This document shows, one piece after another, positions 46,396 to 57,505 of a stretch of 64,000 bases of DNA. The stretch's first letter is position 1. Every line of letters begins with the position of its first letter. Where the stretch lies: the NCBI GenBank assembly GCA_021234155.1, contig JAJEKV010000015.1:3694852-3758851 (forward strand), given 5' to 3'. The DNA is from Isoetes taiwanensis (taxonomy: Eukaryota > Streptophyta > Lycopodiopsida > Isoetales > Isoetaceae). The notes under the pieces are model-generated. The model was not told the DNA's origin. It made no database searches and worked only from the letters and a program-made list of their open reading frames with translations. The position numbers were made by a program, and so were the translations under genes.

Positions 46396-49250
46396 TCATA
46401 GCCTTCTTCCCGACATCCCGAGGTATTGTAATTCTCGCATTTCTATTTTGGAATAGTGTTTGGAGTCCATGAGTACAAAAACACTTTCATAGTCTAGCCA
46501 AAGATCAGGATCACTCTTGGATTTCTCCTCCATTTCTTTGTCCAACAACTGAAGTTTTCTTTTATCCGTCACGTTGGTCAAAGCTGATGCACCGGACACC
46601 ACCATTCCACCCGCACATGGTTGAAGTTAATATTACCTTCTTCTTTGCAAATATCGAGATAGTGAACCCCAACCACACCGGATATGTATCTAAATCACGG
46701 GCTTTACTACCTACAAATTGGTGGCATTCCAAGTCATTGGAAGGTTCATAAGCATCCATGCCTAGAAACTTTGGCCTATTGTTCTTAGGACCAACATAGT
46801 GTTTGTCGGAAGGAGGAGGAGCATATTGCTTGCGAATGCTACTTAACGGTGTCATCAAAATCCTCAAAGACCGCTAAGGTCTTCCACCTAGTTTTTAGGC
46901 AACCACCCTTCTTTTCAATTCATCCGAGGATGTGTCTATCTCCCCAACGGGTTAATCACCTTCTTCCGTTAAGTTTCACCAAGGCACGGTTGGTGTCATC
47001 CGGATTGGTTTGCCAATGCTTTTATATAGTCTTGGATTCCTTCCTTAGTCAATCCCAATTGCTTCACTTCTTCTTGAGGTTTTAAAGCTTTTGGTTGACC
47101 TAGAGGTATCATAGGCTTGCCATTCTCATCTACGCCATATTTCCTCCTCCTCTCCACTCATCCTCTCGAAGGTCTCATCTTCCATTGGAAGATTGGAATC
47201 CCATCTCTCACCCAAAAGTGAACTGGCAGAGGCCTGGAATGACCTTCAAGATCCAATGTATAACCATCCACAAAGCTCTTCCAATCGGGCACTTCTTCTA
47301 TGAGAGAAGCTATAGGGTTTGGAGTAGTGCATTCATGCAAGATTTCCATTAGCCTAGGAAAGTTGGTCACCTGTTTCTTGCCAAAGATACAACTATATTT
47401 GCCAAATAATGCATCCACATCCTCATGGGTATGCCCGGGCATAAGAAACCCAAATTAACTCTTTCAAATATCCCCACAACATTTAAGTAGGATAGGAAAG
47501 AAAACATCCATTGTTTCTTATTTTGGCCAAGACAATTATCAAGTTGCAAGAGAAACCTTTTGGGTAGATCTTGAGGTTTAGCACGTGAAGTTGAAGCTCC
47601 AACATGTTCATTAGACCCATGCTTCCTAAACCTTGCCTTGCTGAACTTTTTTTCAATATTGTTAGGGTTTCCATCTAACAATGCTCTATGTAGTGCCGGC
47701 TAGTCAGAAGGTCCCGGAGGTGACCATTGTATCCATTTTCATAGTTTCTCAAACACCTCATGATACTCCCAATATGAAAATCTGGACCATCACTCCACAA
47801 CTCCAAACTAAAATGGCCATAGTAGGTTTGATTCTGCCCATGCAAGATTGCCCACGATCATTGAGATCCAGAAGGGTATGATCTTCCACATGACTTTGGT
47901 ATGTACTTGAATTGTGGAAGACAAGTCTTTGCTGGTCCATCTTGTCATGTATAATACATAAATAGTTATTGGGTTCCAATGCAGATAAAGTCCTCCACAT
48001 CCAATAACATGATCTACATGATAGTTGGTCAGTCATATGGTCCTTCATATGCTCCCTTATCCTAGCCCTTTGACTAGGTTGCACAGCCTTATCAAGAGTC
48101 TCCTTCAACTTAGCACATAAATTGCACTTTGCAAAGTTGTTTGAAGTTGCTATGGTGACATGATTGAAATGCTTCTTCCATAACCTACTAAAGCTAGGTT
48201 GGGATATTGGAAGAATTCCCAATTCTCGAAGTAGGGAATTCACTTCTTCCAAAATACTCTTTTTGAGTACAATGTGATGGCAACCTTTTCTCAACAACCT
48301 GCTCTTCCCTTTTCATCCTTCGCTTTTTGTGTGGCATAGACTCTGCATTGAAATCAATATATTTTTCAAATATCTCCCGGCAGCTGTGGTCCTAGCTGTT
48401 GGTCTCAACAAACCATTATTTCCATGTAAAGCAATCACCTTTCCCCTCTTTTTTTTTTTTTGCCAATTATGCCATGAAGAAGTTGGAATTGCATGGATAC
48501 TCTGCCATGCTTTTGCACATATCCATTTGCCTAGCAAAGGGTATCTTTTTTGTTTGGGTTTCTTTCATCTTGAAGTGCATGCTCGAAGATTGTGTACATG
48601 TAGGTCCTCCTCTCATCAAAGGTGTACTCTTGAAAAGTGGCTCTTGCTTCCACCAATTGTTCTATTGTGAAGAATTGCATACAATCACTCCAACAACAAT
48701 CCAGCCCCTAACCTTCACCATTGTCTCACGCTTGGTGTCACTAATCAACTTGGCTCTTTTGCTAGGATAATGTCCGGCAACCGATACTTCTCCCCTTTTG
48801 CCTAGGTTTAGAGTTCCAACCGCCAATGGATCAATATCAAGACAATCATTGTGTCCCCAACAACCTCGTGCTCTGGAAAAATATAATCCTCCACAAATTG
48901 AACACTACTTATAGGCCATGCCATGATGCAAGGAACCTCAATTGCTTGACACAACCAAAACATTCCTTGTCACCCAAACCTTTACCTTTCCAATTGTCTT
49001 CCAACATCGAAATTGCAATACCAATATTGTCTTCCCCTAGCCTTTCATCATTAACAGCTTGACCAGGATCTGCTAGCACAATGACTCCTTGGCCTACTAT
49101 TTCCTTGTTGCACTTGTGCATGATTCTCACCTTCTTGTTCCTCCATTGCACCCTACTATAGAGGACTAATTGTTTTTCTTCAACATTCTTGCTAGGAGTT
49201 GGTTTTTCATTGATATTGCTCTTTTCACCATCTTGAGTTGGAGGGGCACC
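46396..49250 (-). pseudogene. Family A gene: putative DDE/RNase H-type transposase-like protein, decayed
   Basis: Read on the minus strand from about 49,250. Segments in order are WRNKKVRIMHKCNKEIVGQG with LGEDNIGIAISML (49,150-48,910), ERRTYMYTIFEHALQDER, AWQSI...HGNNGLLRPTART (48,510-48,370) and KKSILEEVN. CNLCAKLKETLDKA, SCRSCYWMWR and CIIHDKMDQQ (about 47,960-47,930) follow, then LPKRFLLQLDNCLGQNK (Asp near 47,540) and MPGHTHEDVDALFGKY (about 47,440-47,400). The spaced acidic motifs HDKMD, LDNCxGQNK and GHTHEDVD resemble the catalytic triad of RNase H-fold transposases. A second copy lies at 8.06-9.18 kb. Frames are interrupted in several places, so this copy is probably dead. The family looks like proteins carrying DUF7869, from memory only. 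Confidence 0.6.
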
Positions 49251-49597
49251 ATTGACCTAGGCAAATTGCACCCTTTTTAGTCAATGAGTAAGAAAAAATT
49301 ATTACACCATAAGATAAAAAAAGTACGTACATTTATGGAATATGTAGAGGTAAATCAAATTTTTTTAAAAGCAAGAAATTCCTTGGAAATAGGTTTAATA
49401 TAATAATAACAATAGGCATTAAACGAAATCATTTAAAACAAGAATTTTCATGGCAACAACAAGAAATGACATTTATATAAATATATCAAATTTTAATTAT
49501 CGAAAATTTGGATATATGATTTAAAAGACATATAACTAATAGACGTGAGAATTTATTATCCATAATAATATACCCTAGATAATATAGTCAAGGGAAT

Positions 49598-49690
49598 TTC
49601 AGATGCGCTGGCGTGTTATTTGAGGCAATAAATTATTCACGCTAAGAGCTAATTAACCCTATATAAAAGGTCACGCTCTCAAGACCATTC
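49598..49690 (+). promoter_or_regulatory. Promoter-like module, copy 1
   Basis: It contains, in order, 'gcgctggcgtgtta', 'caataaattattcacgctaa', a TATA-like CCCTATATAAAAGG (49,658-49,671) and 'cacgctctcaa'. The same words in the same order occur at 50,811-50,905. An ATG and a nuclear-signal-like N-terminus follow within about 100 bases. Confidence 0.5.
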
Positions 49691-49714
49691 TTCGTCCCAA
49701 TTTTTTTTCGCCCG

Positions 49715-50300
49715 CCATGAAGTTGCCTGGTACCGCTTCATGAAGAACCCGAGGTCTCGTCAAAGAGACGTCGGGTTGAAGAACCCTCTCTTCCCGGCTC
49801 ATCGATTTCCTTGCCCAATTCTCCTGGGATTCCGATTCAGAGGGATGATGCTCGATTTTGAAGAGGAGGAGTTGAGCTCCTCTCGATTCCCTCGACTCAA
49901 GAGGAGGAAGAAGAGGAGGAAGAGGAGGAGTTGGAGGAAGAGGAGGAGATGTCCTCCCAAGAGATGAAACCGCCCGCCTGGGGGTTGGCTTGACCACGAA
50001 ACAGAGAATGAAATCTCGGAGGAGGAGGAGGAGGAGGAGGAGGAGGATTGAAGAAGGTAAACCCAGGTTGACCAATTTTGAGAGTGGTTAAGAGATGAAC
50101 CAGTTTTGCATGTGATTTCTTTTTGTTTTTGTTTTTGTTTTGCACCTTTCTTTCTTTTTCTAACACCTTTCTTTTCTTCTTTGTTGCAGGCGTGGAAGAA
50201 AGTGATGCAGATCCCAGGCGGCCCATTTTTGTTTCCATTCTTCTGAAGTTTTGGACACTCAGGGCAATTTTTTTCTCAGAATTGTGTGAAAAGCCTTCTG
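49715..50300 (+). pseudogene. Decayed N-terminal exon(s) of a nuclear protein (family C?)
   Basis: After the promoter-like module a frame beginning near an ATG at 49,716 passes, with shifts, through HEEPEVSSKRRRVEEPSLPG, NSPGIPIQRDDARF and then a long run of Glu codons (EEEEEEEELEEEEE). A GT-AG intron may lie at about 50,057-50,190. The next segment reads GVEESDADPRRPIFVSIL when joined. The basic KRRRVEE block is nuclear-signal-like. Frames conflict, so this is not a clean gene, and I place it with family C only by position. Confidence 0.35.
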
Positions 50301-50806
50301 CAATCTGCTTCAAGCCGGGCATCTGTACATACAAGCATTTTTTAATGAAATCAAACAGTTTTTTCTTCATAAACTTTGTCTTCAAAGCGTTTTTTCTTTT
50401 TTTTTACGTACATAAATTTTTTGGATAAAATCAAAACAGTATTCTCCAATTATTTTGGCTCCAAGTTTGTTTTCTCTAAAATTTTGTCTCTAGAATTTTG
50501 TATCTGCAAATTTTGTCTCAACAAAGTCTCTCGAACACTATAAATCAACCACATGAGAAATCTCTGATTAAATCCACAAGAACCATAGGAAATTTTCCTA
50601 TACCGACCTAAAACAATTCCCCAACCTTACAAGTCATTTTTAGCCTTCATAATTTTGCCTTTAAAATCATTTTAATGTAGCCTATATAAAATTTCTAAAT
50701 TCTATTTTTTGAATGCAATAAATGGAATAAAATGTCATGTGAGAATTTATTGCATGAAATGCAATATTCTCCCATATATACCATATACATGTCATGTCCA
50801 TGAAGA

Positions 50807-50985
50807 AGACCGTGACGCCAAAGCGTGTTAATTCAAGCAATCAATTATTCACGCTAACTTTTTTCTAATTGTGCCTATATAAATCCATTTTACGCTCTCA
50901 AAGTTCCTACATTTTTCTTCCTTCCTTCATACGATTTGCGGTTGGCGCTTTGTGTTTGGATCCACGTCCCAAATCTTGGTGAGCA
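50807..50985 (+). promoter_or_regulatory. Promoter-like module, copy 2, with possible 5' UTR exon
   Basis: 'gacgccaaagcgtgtta', 'caatcaattattcacgctaa', a TATA-like GCCTATATAAATCC and 'acgctctcaaag' follow the order of the module at 49,598. About 75 bases beyond the TATA is a possible splice donor (CTTG/GTGAGC, about 50,980), so the downstream sequence may be a non-coding first exon. Confidence 0.45.
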
Positions 50986-50989
50986 GATT

Positions 50990-51455
50990 TATATTCATCA
51001 ATGTTAGATGTTTGGTTTTCGCAATTCCTAACTTACTAAAAAGACTCTGCCTTTTGTTCGTCAGAGCATCCGTAGGTGAGGAAATCGGAGACTTCAATTA
51101 AAACCAAAAGCAGAGGACTAAGGTGCTTGAATCGAAAAACCCCTAATTAAAACCACAAGCATAGTCCTCCGTTCTTGAATCCTTCCACCTCGGAACTCAA
51201 GGTTAGTTTTCATTTTAGTTTTAAGTTGCATCTCAATGGCAGGTTTAATCCAAGAAGACAAGCTTTTGCATTTGCTTTCGAGGAGAGAAGCAGATGATGT
51301 TTATGAAAACCCGAATAGTTTTTTATAAACTTCATGCACCCTTCTTTGTTTCGAGTAAATTCTTGAGTTTCTCTTCTGAATTAATCATGCTATTGCATGG
51401 AAGTTTCTATTATGAATGTGTAGTAGAAAGCATTAGAAAATCTCGAAGATAATAT
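50990..51455. other. Spacer, possible intron
   Basis: No coding was recognised. It lies between a possible first-exon donor and the palindrome cluster. Confidence 0.3.
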
Positions 51456-51458
51456 TTG

Positions 51459-51720
51459 AAACACGCTAAAAGCGTGTTTTAGGTAACCTTAGCCTTCAAC
51501 ATGAATACACGCTTTCGGCGCATTCAAAGCGCGGACAGGAGGGAAAAAAACTGCATGGATAGATAAGTAAAATAGATAAAAGGCCGTGCAACGGCTTTAA
51601 AAGCACTGACTTATGAATGCACGCCGAGCGTGTATAGTTTTTCCTATATAGCGATTTACCGCACCGGCGTGCAAACAGTGTATCCTACTTTTCAACTTTT
51701 ACGCTTAAACACGGGCGGTT
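51459..51720. repeat. Cluster of short GC palindromes
   Basis: Within 260 bases are several self-complementary words. AAACACGCT/AAA/AGCGTGTTT (51,459-51,479) has perfect 9-bp arms. Also present are a GAATACACGC...GCGCATTC pair (51,502-51,525), GCACGCCGAGCGTGT (51,619-51,633) and GCACCGGCGTGC (51,661-51,672). They share the ACGC...GCGT core found elsewhere from 49.6 to 58.5 kb. Confidence 0.75.
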
Positions 51721-51902
51721 CTTAGTTTCTAAGTTTATAAATAAAAAGAAATATAATACCATGACATCATAATCCGCTCACTTCCTATTGATAGATGCGG
51801 GTGAGCATTAATCACCCGTTGGTAGCCGAAGATGGATTAGATTACATTTGGGCAACCAATCCACAAATTTGACTCAGGTTTCGGCCCAATCTCCAGTCCG
51901 TT

Positions 51903-51929
51903 GAACTGCGAGCTTGAGCGCAGTTCGGG
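51903..51929. repeat. Hairpin-forming inverted repeat
   Basis: GAACTGCG and CGCAGTTC form 8-bp perfect arms around an 8-base loop (about 51,904-51,927). No function is apparent. Confidence 0.6.
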
Positions 51930-52189
51930 CCTGGAGCACGATCTTGCAACCCTCGGAGTACTTGGATCAATAATGATGATGGCGGCGGAGTCGCGTGGCA
52001 ATGATAGATCTCTGGCTCGGGGGCTCCTGTAATCGCATCTGAGGCTAAGCCCTCTTATCTAATCGCGAATCACGGTACATGCATTGATTCGAGAGTGAAT
52101 CTCGCGATCCGTCATTTCGAGATTCAAAATGAGGAGTCTAGCGTTTCTTAGTGGATTTAGCCTCTATGCTTGGATGCCCCAACACGAAC

Positions 52190-52300
52190 CACTACCACGC
52201 AGTGATTTATCACGATGCAATGGAGATGGCTCAACCAATGGAACCACTACTGGCAGGCGCTTCTCACGATGCATTGGAGGTTCAACCAATGGAGCGGGGA
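52190..52300 (+). repeat. Imperfect direct repeat in an unassigned open frame
   Basis: 'cacgatgcaatggagatggctcaaccaatgg' and a diverged 'cacgatgcattggaggttcaaccaatgg' occur 56 bases apart. In one frame they read HDAMEMAQPMEP and HDALEVQPMER, followed by a Gly-rich run. I cannot assign a protein. Confidence 0.4.
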
Positions 52301-52589
52301 GGTGGAGCGGGAGGAGGAGGGGAGAGGTGGAGGTGGAGCAAAGGGGGGTGGTGGAGCTAGAGCACAGTGTTTTTCTTTGGGGTTTTACGAAAAGAATTCA
52401 CTATGCCCTGCCAATGGAAATGGGAGTATCGATAGCCCGGCTACTCGATGATTTGGGCTTGAAACGAGAGTCACGGGATTTTGTCCGGTTTATCCGGTTT
52501 ATCCAGATTATATACAATTGTAATCTTTTTCCAATGAATACAACAAATTTTGTCTACTTCTATATTTCTACAATGTAATACATGTTACA

Positions 52590-52816
52590 TACCTTTTTAA
52601 GCGGTTTCTTGGCCATGCAACAAATGTTCCAACACTTTCTCCAACCGTATCCCCACCGGGGTGTCTGCGAGGTAAAGCTTCATCCATAAGCCGATTAATC
52701 ATCCGCAGAACTTCGGACATACTTATCCCAAGCGGAATTCCATGACAGTTCTGATCCGGATCGATGGAGTCGATCTTGCATAATCCTACTTTCCTTTTTC
52801 GATTTGTAGTTAACAT
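52590..52816 (-). pseudogene. CACTA/En-Spm-associated domain fragment (DUF8039-like)
   Basis: The minus-strand frame contains HGIPLGISMSEVL and ends with GDTVGESVGTFVAWPRN. The VG(E/D)AVG(S/T)FVAWPR pattern is typical of a domain found beside plant CACTA transposase genes. Only about 70 codons are open and no other part of such an element was seen nearby. Confidence 0.45.
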
Positions 52817-54992
52817 GAAACATTCATCTTCGACACCGCAGAAAATTGCTATTGAACACCTACTATTGGAAATTAATGTTCAAGCTATTGGAATGAGATG
52901 AGTACGACTTCAGCCATTCTTGAGAATTTGATTTGAGTCTCTACGAAGCTGATTTGAGAAGTGAAAAGGCGCTATGGAAACTCACATTTCGCCGAAAATT
53001 CAATTAGAAGAAAGATTAGGTTAACTACGTTTAGGCGGGATAAATTTTGCGGGATTTTAAAAACTTAATGAAAGAAGTGTGGACGGGTCTTCGCCATTAT
53101 TATTTGTATGTGTCAAGAATATTTCAAAACGTGATTTTGTGTTTTCTTGAAATTCAAATTTCTCTATTTCTCGCTGGTAGAAAAGCTATTTCTTCGAAAG
53201 CACCTCGAAAGGCCAGATCCGGCGACCTTCCGACTGTTACTAGGCTTACTCGAGAGATGTCTTCTAAAGTTTAATCGAGGTCGAGGCGGACGGGGCAGAG
53301 GAAGCGGTGGAAGAGGAATCTCTAAACCCGCTCTTTCTCAAGTTTCAGAGGACGTTGATCGAATACGGAATACCACAGAACCCTATTCAAGGTATTTAAT
53401 TTGCCACGTAATACACACCGCGGGGAGAGTATTATGCTTGCATGAATTTGAGATATTTCCTTTCACTTAATATGCTTTGCATGAGTTTGAGTTATTATGC
53501 TTTGCATGAATTTTAAGTATTAACATCAGTTAATGCTCACGATTGTCAATTCAGTAGAACATAATTTTGCTCTGCTTTTATATATAGAATATAGCGGTGT
53601 TAGGCAGATTGGAGATAGCAATGTTCAATGAGGTTAAATAGTGTGAAATATGGATTCATGAAGGGTATGTAGCTTAAAATGTGGATGCAAAATAATTTAG
53701 TTTCAAATTAACGATAGCATGGTCAATAATAGGAGATACCAACACGCCAAGCGTGATTTGTACTAATTTAGGTTTAAATGCCATACCAAGCGTGATCTCT
53801 TGTTCGAAAATTACTCTAAAAAAGTGCTCATCTTCATTTGCGCGGTGCTCAAGAGGAAGAAAACCCCTACTAATTGGGTTCTAATCCCGCCAAGAAAGCA
53901 AAGGCGAATGACCCGGATGCGATTACCATATGATCTCACCTTAGATGATGAAGGGCCGATTCTTATAGCAACCCCGACCACACCCCGCCAGAAGAGGAAA
54001 TGGGCCGAGGGTGCGAGTGAATACGTTGACCTTGCCAAGACAAATGGCAAGCTCGACTTAACTCTCTTCTCGAGGAAAAAGGAAGCAGACAAGATGGCCA
54101 AACAAGGGATCCTAATCTCTTGTGAGGAAGAGGATGACACCCACTGCAAATTGCTCTTGGAGATTACACAGAAGCAGAAGAAAGATCTGCTCAGACTTAC
54201 TCCTTTGTAGAGCTCTCGCATACAAGGATACGTTCATGAAGACAGATGTGAACGGTGAGACATGTTTTAAGTATGGTTGGCCAACCAATGTAGCAGTTAC
54301 GCCAATATCTATTTGCCAAGGGGTTACAGCTGTGCGTAGAGGCATGTTCACTAAACCGACACCAAGTCACTATTTGCAGCAAGCTAGGGAATTAGCTGAC
54401 TTGAAAGCTTCTAAAAGGGTCCTAGATCTAGGGAAGAATGTTCAACCTGCATTTGTCGAAGGCATGGAGGCTTCGCTTTTTGAGAATGAACAGGAATGAG
54501 TGGCGCTGACTAGAGGCCATGAACAAATTTGAATATATCAGTACTGACCATTATCCATTGGGTCTTAAGGAAACTTTTGCGATCCATGTGAAGTCCCTCA
54601 TCCGTTCACCAAGCTCCATTTATGTTAGCAGGAGATATGATCCAGCACATGCCATGGAGATTGTTCGGAGCATGATTAGTAATCCAGGTCAAATGCCTAT
54701 GCCAGCGGATGTGCTACCTTGGGATATGATCTCGAACAAGCCTGCTGTGTGGACGAACGTCCAGGAGCTATTATCAAGTGATGATATTAAATATGTCATC
54801 ATCGACGGGCAGCATTCCGTTGAGGCACAAAAGGCCATCATCAGTAAAAAAAGGAACAAACAGGCAAAAAGTGTTCTACAATCACTATGCATTATAGGAG
54901 GTGTCATTATCTTGGATGCCAATACTTCACCTGCAGATTTTTTGAGATTAGTGCAACTTTGAATGAAATGGGAAGACATTTCTATACAAAAG

Positions 54993-55318
54993 GTAATCAA
55001 CCTGGTTTCATAAATTGTATTCACGCCAGCGTGCTTTTCAAATCAAACCAATTCCGCCGGGGCATGTTTTGAAATCAATCGAATTCACGCCCGCGTGTTT
55101 TCAAGTCAACCAATTGATTTGAAACACGCCGGCGTGGAATTCATTGATTTGGAAAACATGCCCGGGTGGAATTGGTTTGATTTTGCACCCTGGCGGAATT
55201 GCATTAGTAACTTTATTCATTTCACGCCGGGCGTGATTTTCTCTTCATCAATTCTATTCAAATCAGGCCCGGCGTGTTTCTATTCTATGATATTGATTCA
55301 ATGTGCGTACTATTGCAG
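54993..55318 (+). repeat. Intronic array of eight GC palindromes
   Basis: The stretch lies between a donor-like AAAAG/GTAATC and an acceptor-like TATTGCAG. It holds eight units spaced 30-50 bases, such as TCACGCCAGCGTGC (55,021), TCACGCCCGCGTGTTT (55,085), AACACGCCGGCGTGGAA (55,123), AACATGCCCGGGTGGAA (55,155), TTTGCACCCTGGCGGAATT (55,181) and TTCACGCCGGGCGTGATTTT (55,221). The units are separated by T/A-rich words like TTGATTTGAAA. Each is a short dyad with small central variation. Confidence 0.8.
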
Positions 55319-57371
55319 TCCATACGTTGAACAACTGCGCCACAATCAGCAATTGGGTGGAATATGGTTGCCCATTGCCCACCAGGATAGGGCGGTCAAA
55401 GTCCGAGGCATTCAAGCCGGGCCGAGCCGGACTCGTCGCGGAACAATTATCTGAGAAGAAGAAGAATCGCAAGAAAATCAAAGAAAAAAAGGTGGTGATG
55501 ACATTGCAGATCTTTTTTCGAAAGCTCATCGGCAAAGCAGGTCGGGACCAACAGACTTCGTATAAGATTGTGTGTTTTGTAAGGAAGCGTATGGCTCAAG
55601 TGGAATGAGATGCGGGGCGCTTATGCACAAGGGAAGCTGCGGATACTATGGGTAGGGTGCCTCCTGTTGATGTAAGCATCTTTGACTTGAATGTGACAGA
55701 GATGAGAAAGACTCGAGGGGGCTAGGCAGCCCCGAGACCATTTGGGTTTTAGACCAATTGCTTAAAGAAGGAAGTCTTATACAAGAAGGGTGCTTTCACC
55801 AAGGATAGGATGTCCTTCGTTTGAGGCCTGCAGATCATGTAAAGGATGTATCACGATACAATGAAGTCAGTCTGTAGGAGCTGAGTTACAAAGGCTATCG
55901 GGGGATGTGGCATTATCTCAAATTGGATTGCTGGACAAATACAAGGTCAGTAATGATGACATCAAGAAGTTTGTATTCTGGTCAAAGGACTTCCTAAAGA
56001 ATTGGAAGGCTAAAAATACAAAACATAAGGAGACTCTACCCCCTAAGGTACTGGCTGAGTTGAGAAGAAAAGTGGCCCTTGTGAAGAAGATTCTGGAGAA
56101 GGCGACTAATCGATTATTCGGTCTCCATTGGGTACAAAGGTCTCTTGCCGATTCAACTTACGGCCTTAAAAATATATCACTCTTTTTGTGTTGGACAAAC
56201 GAGGGGTAGGAGAGGAGATATGGGCATGAACCCGGAAGGACTCTGATGAGCTTCTTTACGGTTTGTATAGGATTGACAACCGAGAGGTCCTTCACTATTG
56301 TCATCGTTTGTCCTTGGTGAGTCACATCTGCATGCACTATCTGCTGCTCATGATCCGAGTGCCTCAAAGTTATTAGGGAGGGATGCCTAATATATGATGT
56401 TAAGGATAATGAGCTAGAGCGAAACGTAAGCGGAAGATGGCACATGTGATCTTTATTATGATATCCTTTGTCGGACGAGGAATATGATATTGCTAAGGCC
56501 AAAGCTGGGTGACAATAGCGGTGCATGGGAATGTTTTCTTCTAGATGATCCGGACTTAAGAACTATATTCTTTCATACGGATCGGGATCACCGTAACAGG
56601 ATGAGTCGAAGAGGATGAGGATCGGGACCCCTCCTAAGTGGGGAAATCAAGTCACGAGCTACAAACTAAGGAGAAGGGCCCTTAAATAAAAAATGGATTT
56701 CCCCGTCTATGGCTGCTTACCTCGTCGAGGGCATTTGCTCCAATTGATACAACCTGCTTGGAGCTTCATGTTGGAGGTTATATTGCGAGAGGCTCTTATG
56801 GGTGCAAGAAGATGTCTTTGCTTTGTGAGTGATGAGCGTGCCAAAGACTTTCTTGAACCATTCTCATGCATGTGCTTGCCAAGTCTCCTAAAGGCCCTTA
56901 TGGCAACCTGAAATCATCGACAATCAAAAGTCTAAGTAGACTTGTCAATTCGAAAGTGGGCGTTGCTCCGGAGAGGGAACTAGTAATCTGCACTACCGAT
57001 AAGGAAAGCGAAGAATGAACAAATAATCGCTAAACTGGTTGCTCAAAAAACCTTGATGGATGGGCGAACTTAGGGAATATCCTTGCCCACATTAAGGGTG
57101 ATGCAAGCAACAATAGAGTAGATTCACAGGTTAACAATGAAATAATTGGGGGAAACGAAAATGAAGGCAACGAAGGCGGCTCTAGTGATTCACAGGTTTG
57201 CCAAATCAATAGTAAAATAATGTCCGCTTGTGAAGGACGCAAATGAACTAATAGAAAATAACAATTCTAATAAAATGGAAGAAGACGAAGATTAAGGGTG
57301 GCGGAGGGGAGAATGGCCGGCGACGGGTAAAATGGCCAAGATGATAGGTATGGCCTTGCCCACGAAATAGC

Positions 57372-57505
57372 GCACGCCGCGTGATTTAATTTGTATTACC
57401 TTTGAATTAAATCGCGCCAAGCGTCTTTGATTATTTTTCGTTGTCAAACTAAATCACTTGTGGCCGATTTGGTTATGACTATTTCAAATCACGCCTTGGC
57501 GTTTG
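57372..57505 (+). repeat. Second intronic palindrome array, four units
   Basis: Just before the FCP1-like exon acceptor at 57,556 lie GCACGCCGCGTGATTT, AATCGCGCCAAGCGTCTT, AATCACTTGTGGCCGATTT and AAATCACGCCTTGGCGTTT. They share the core and A/T flanks of the 55.0-55.3 kb array. Confidence 0.75.

Noticed and set aside
54993-55318. CRISPR-like array
   Set aside because: Unit lengths vary, spacers are themselves repeated and the host is a plant. These are intronic palindromes.
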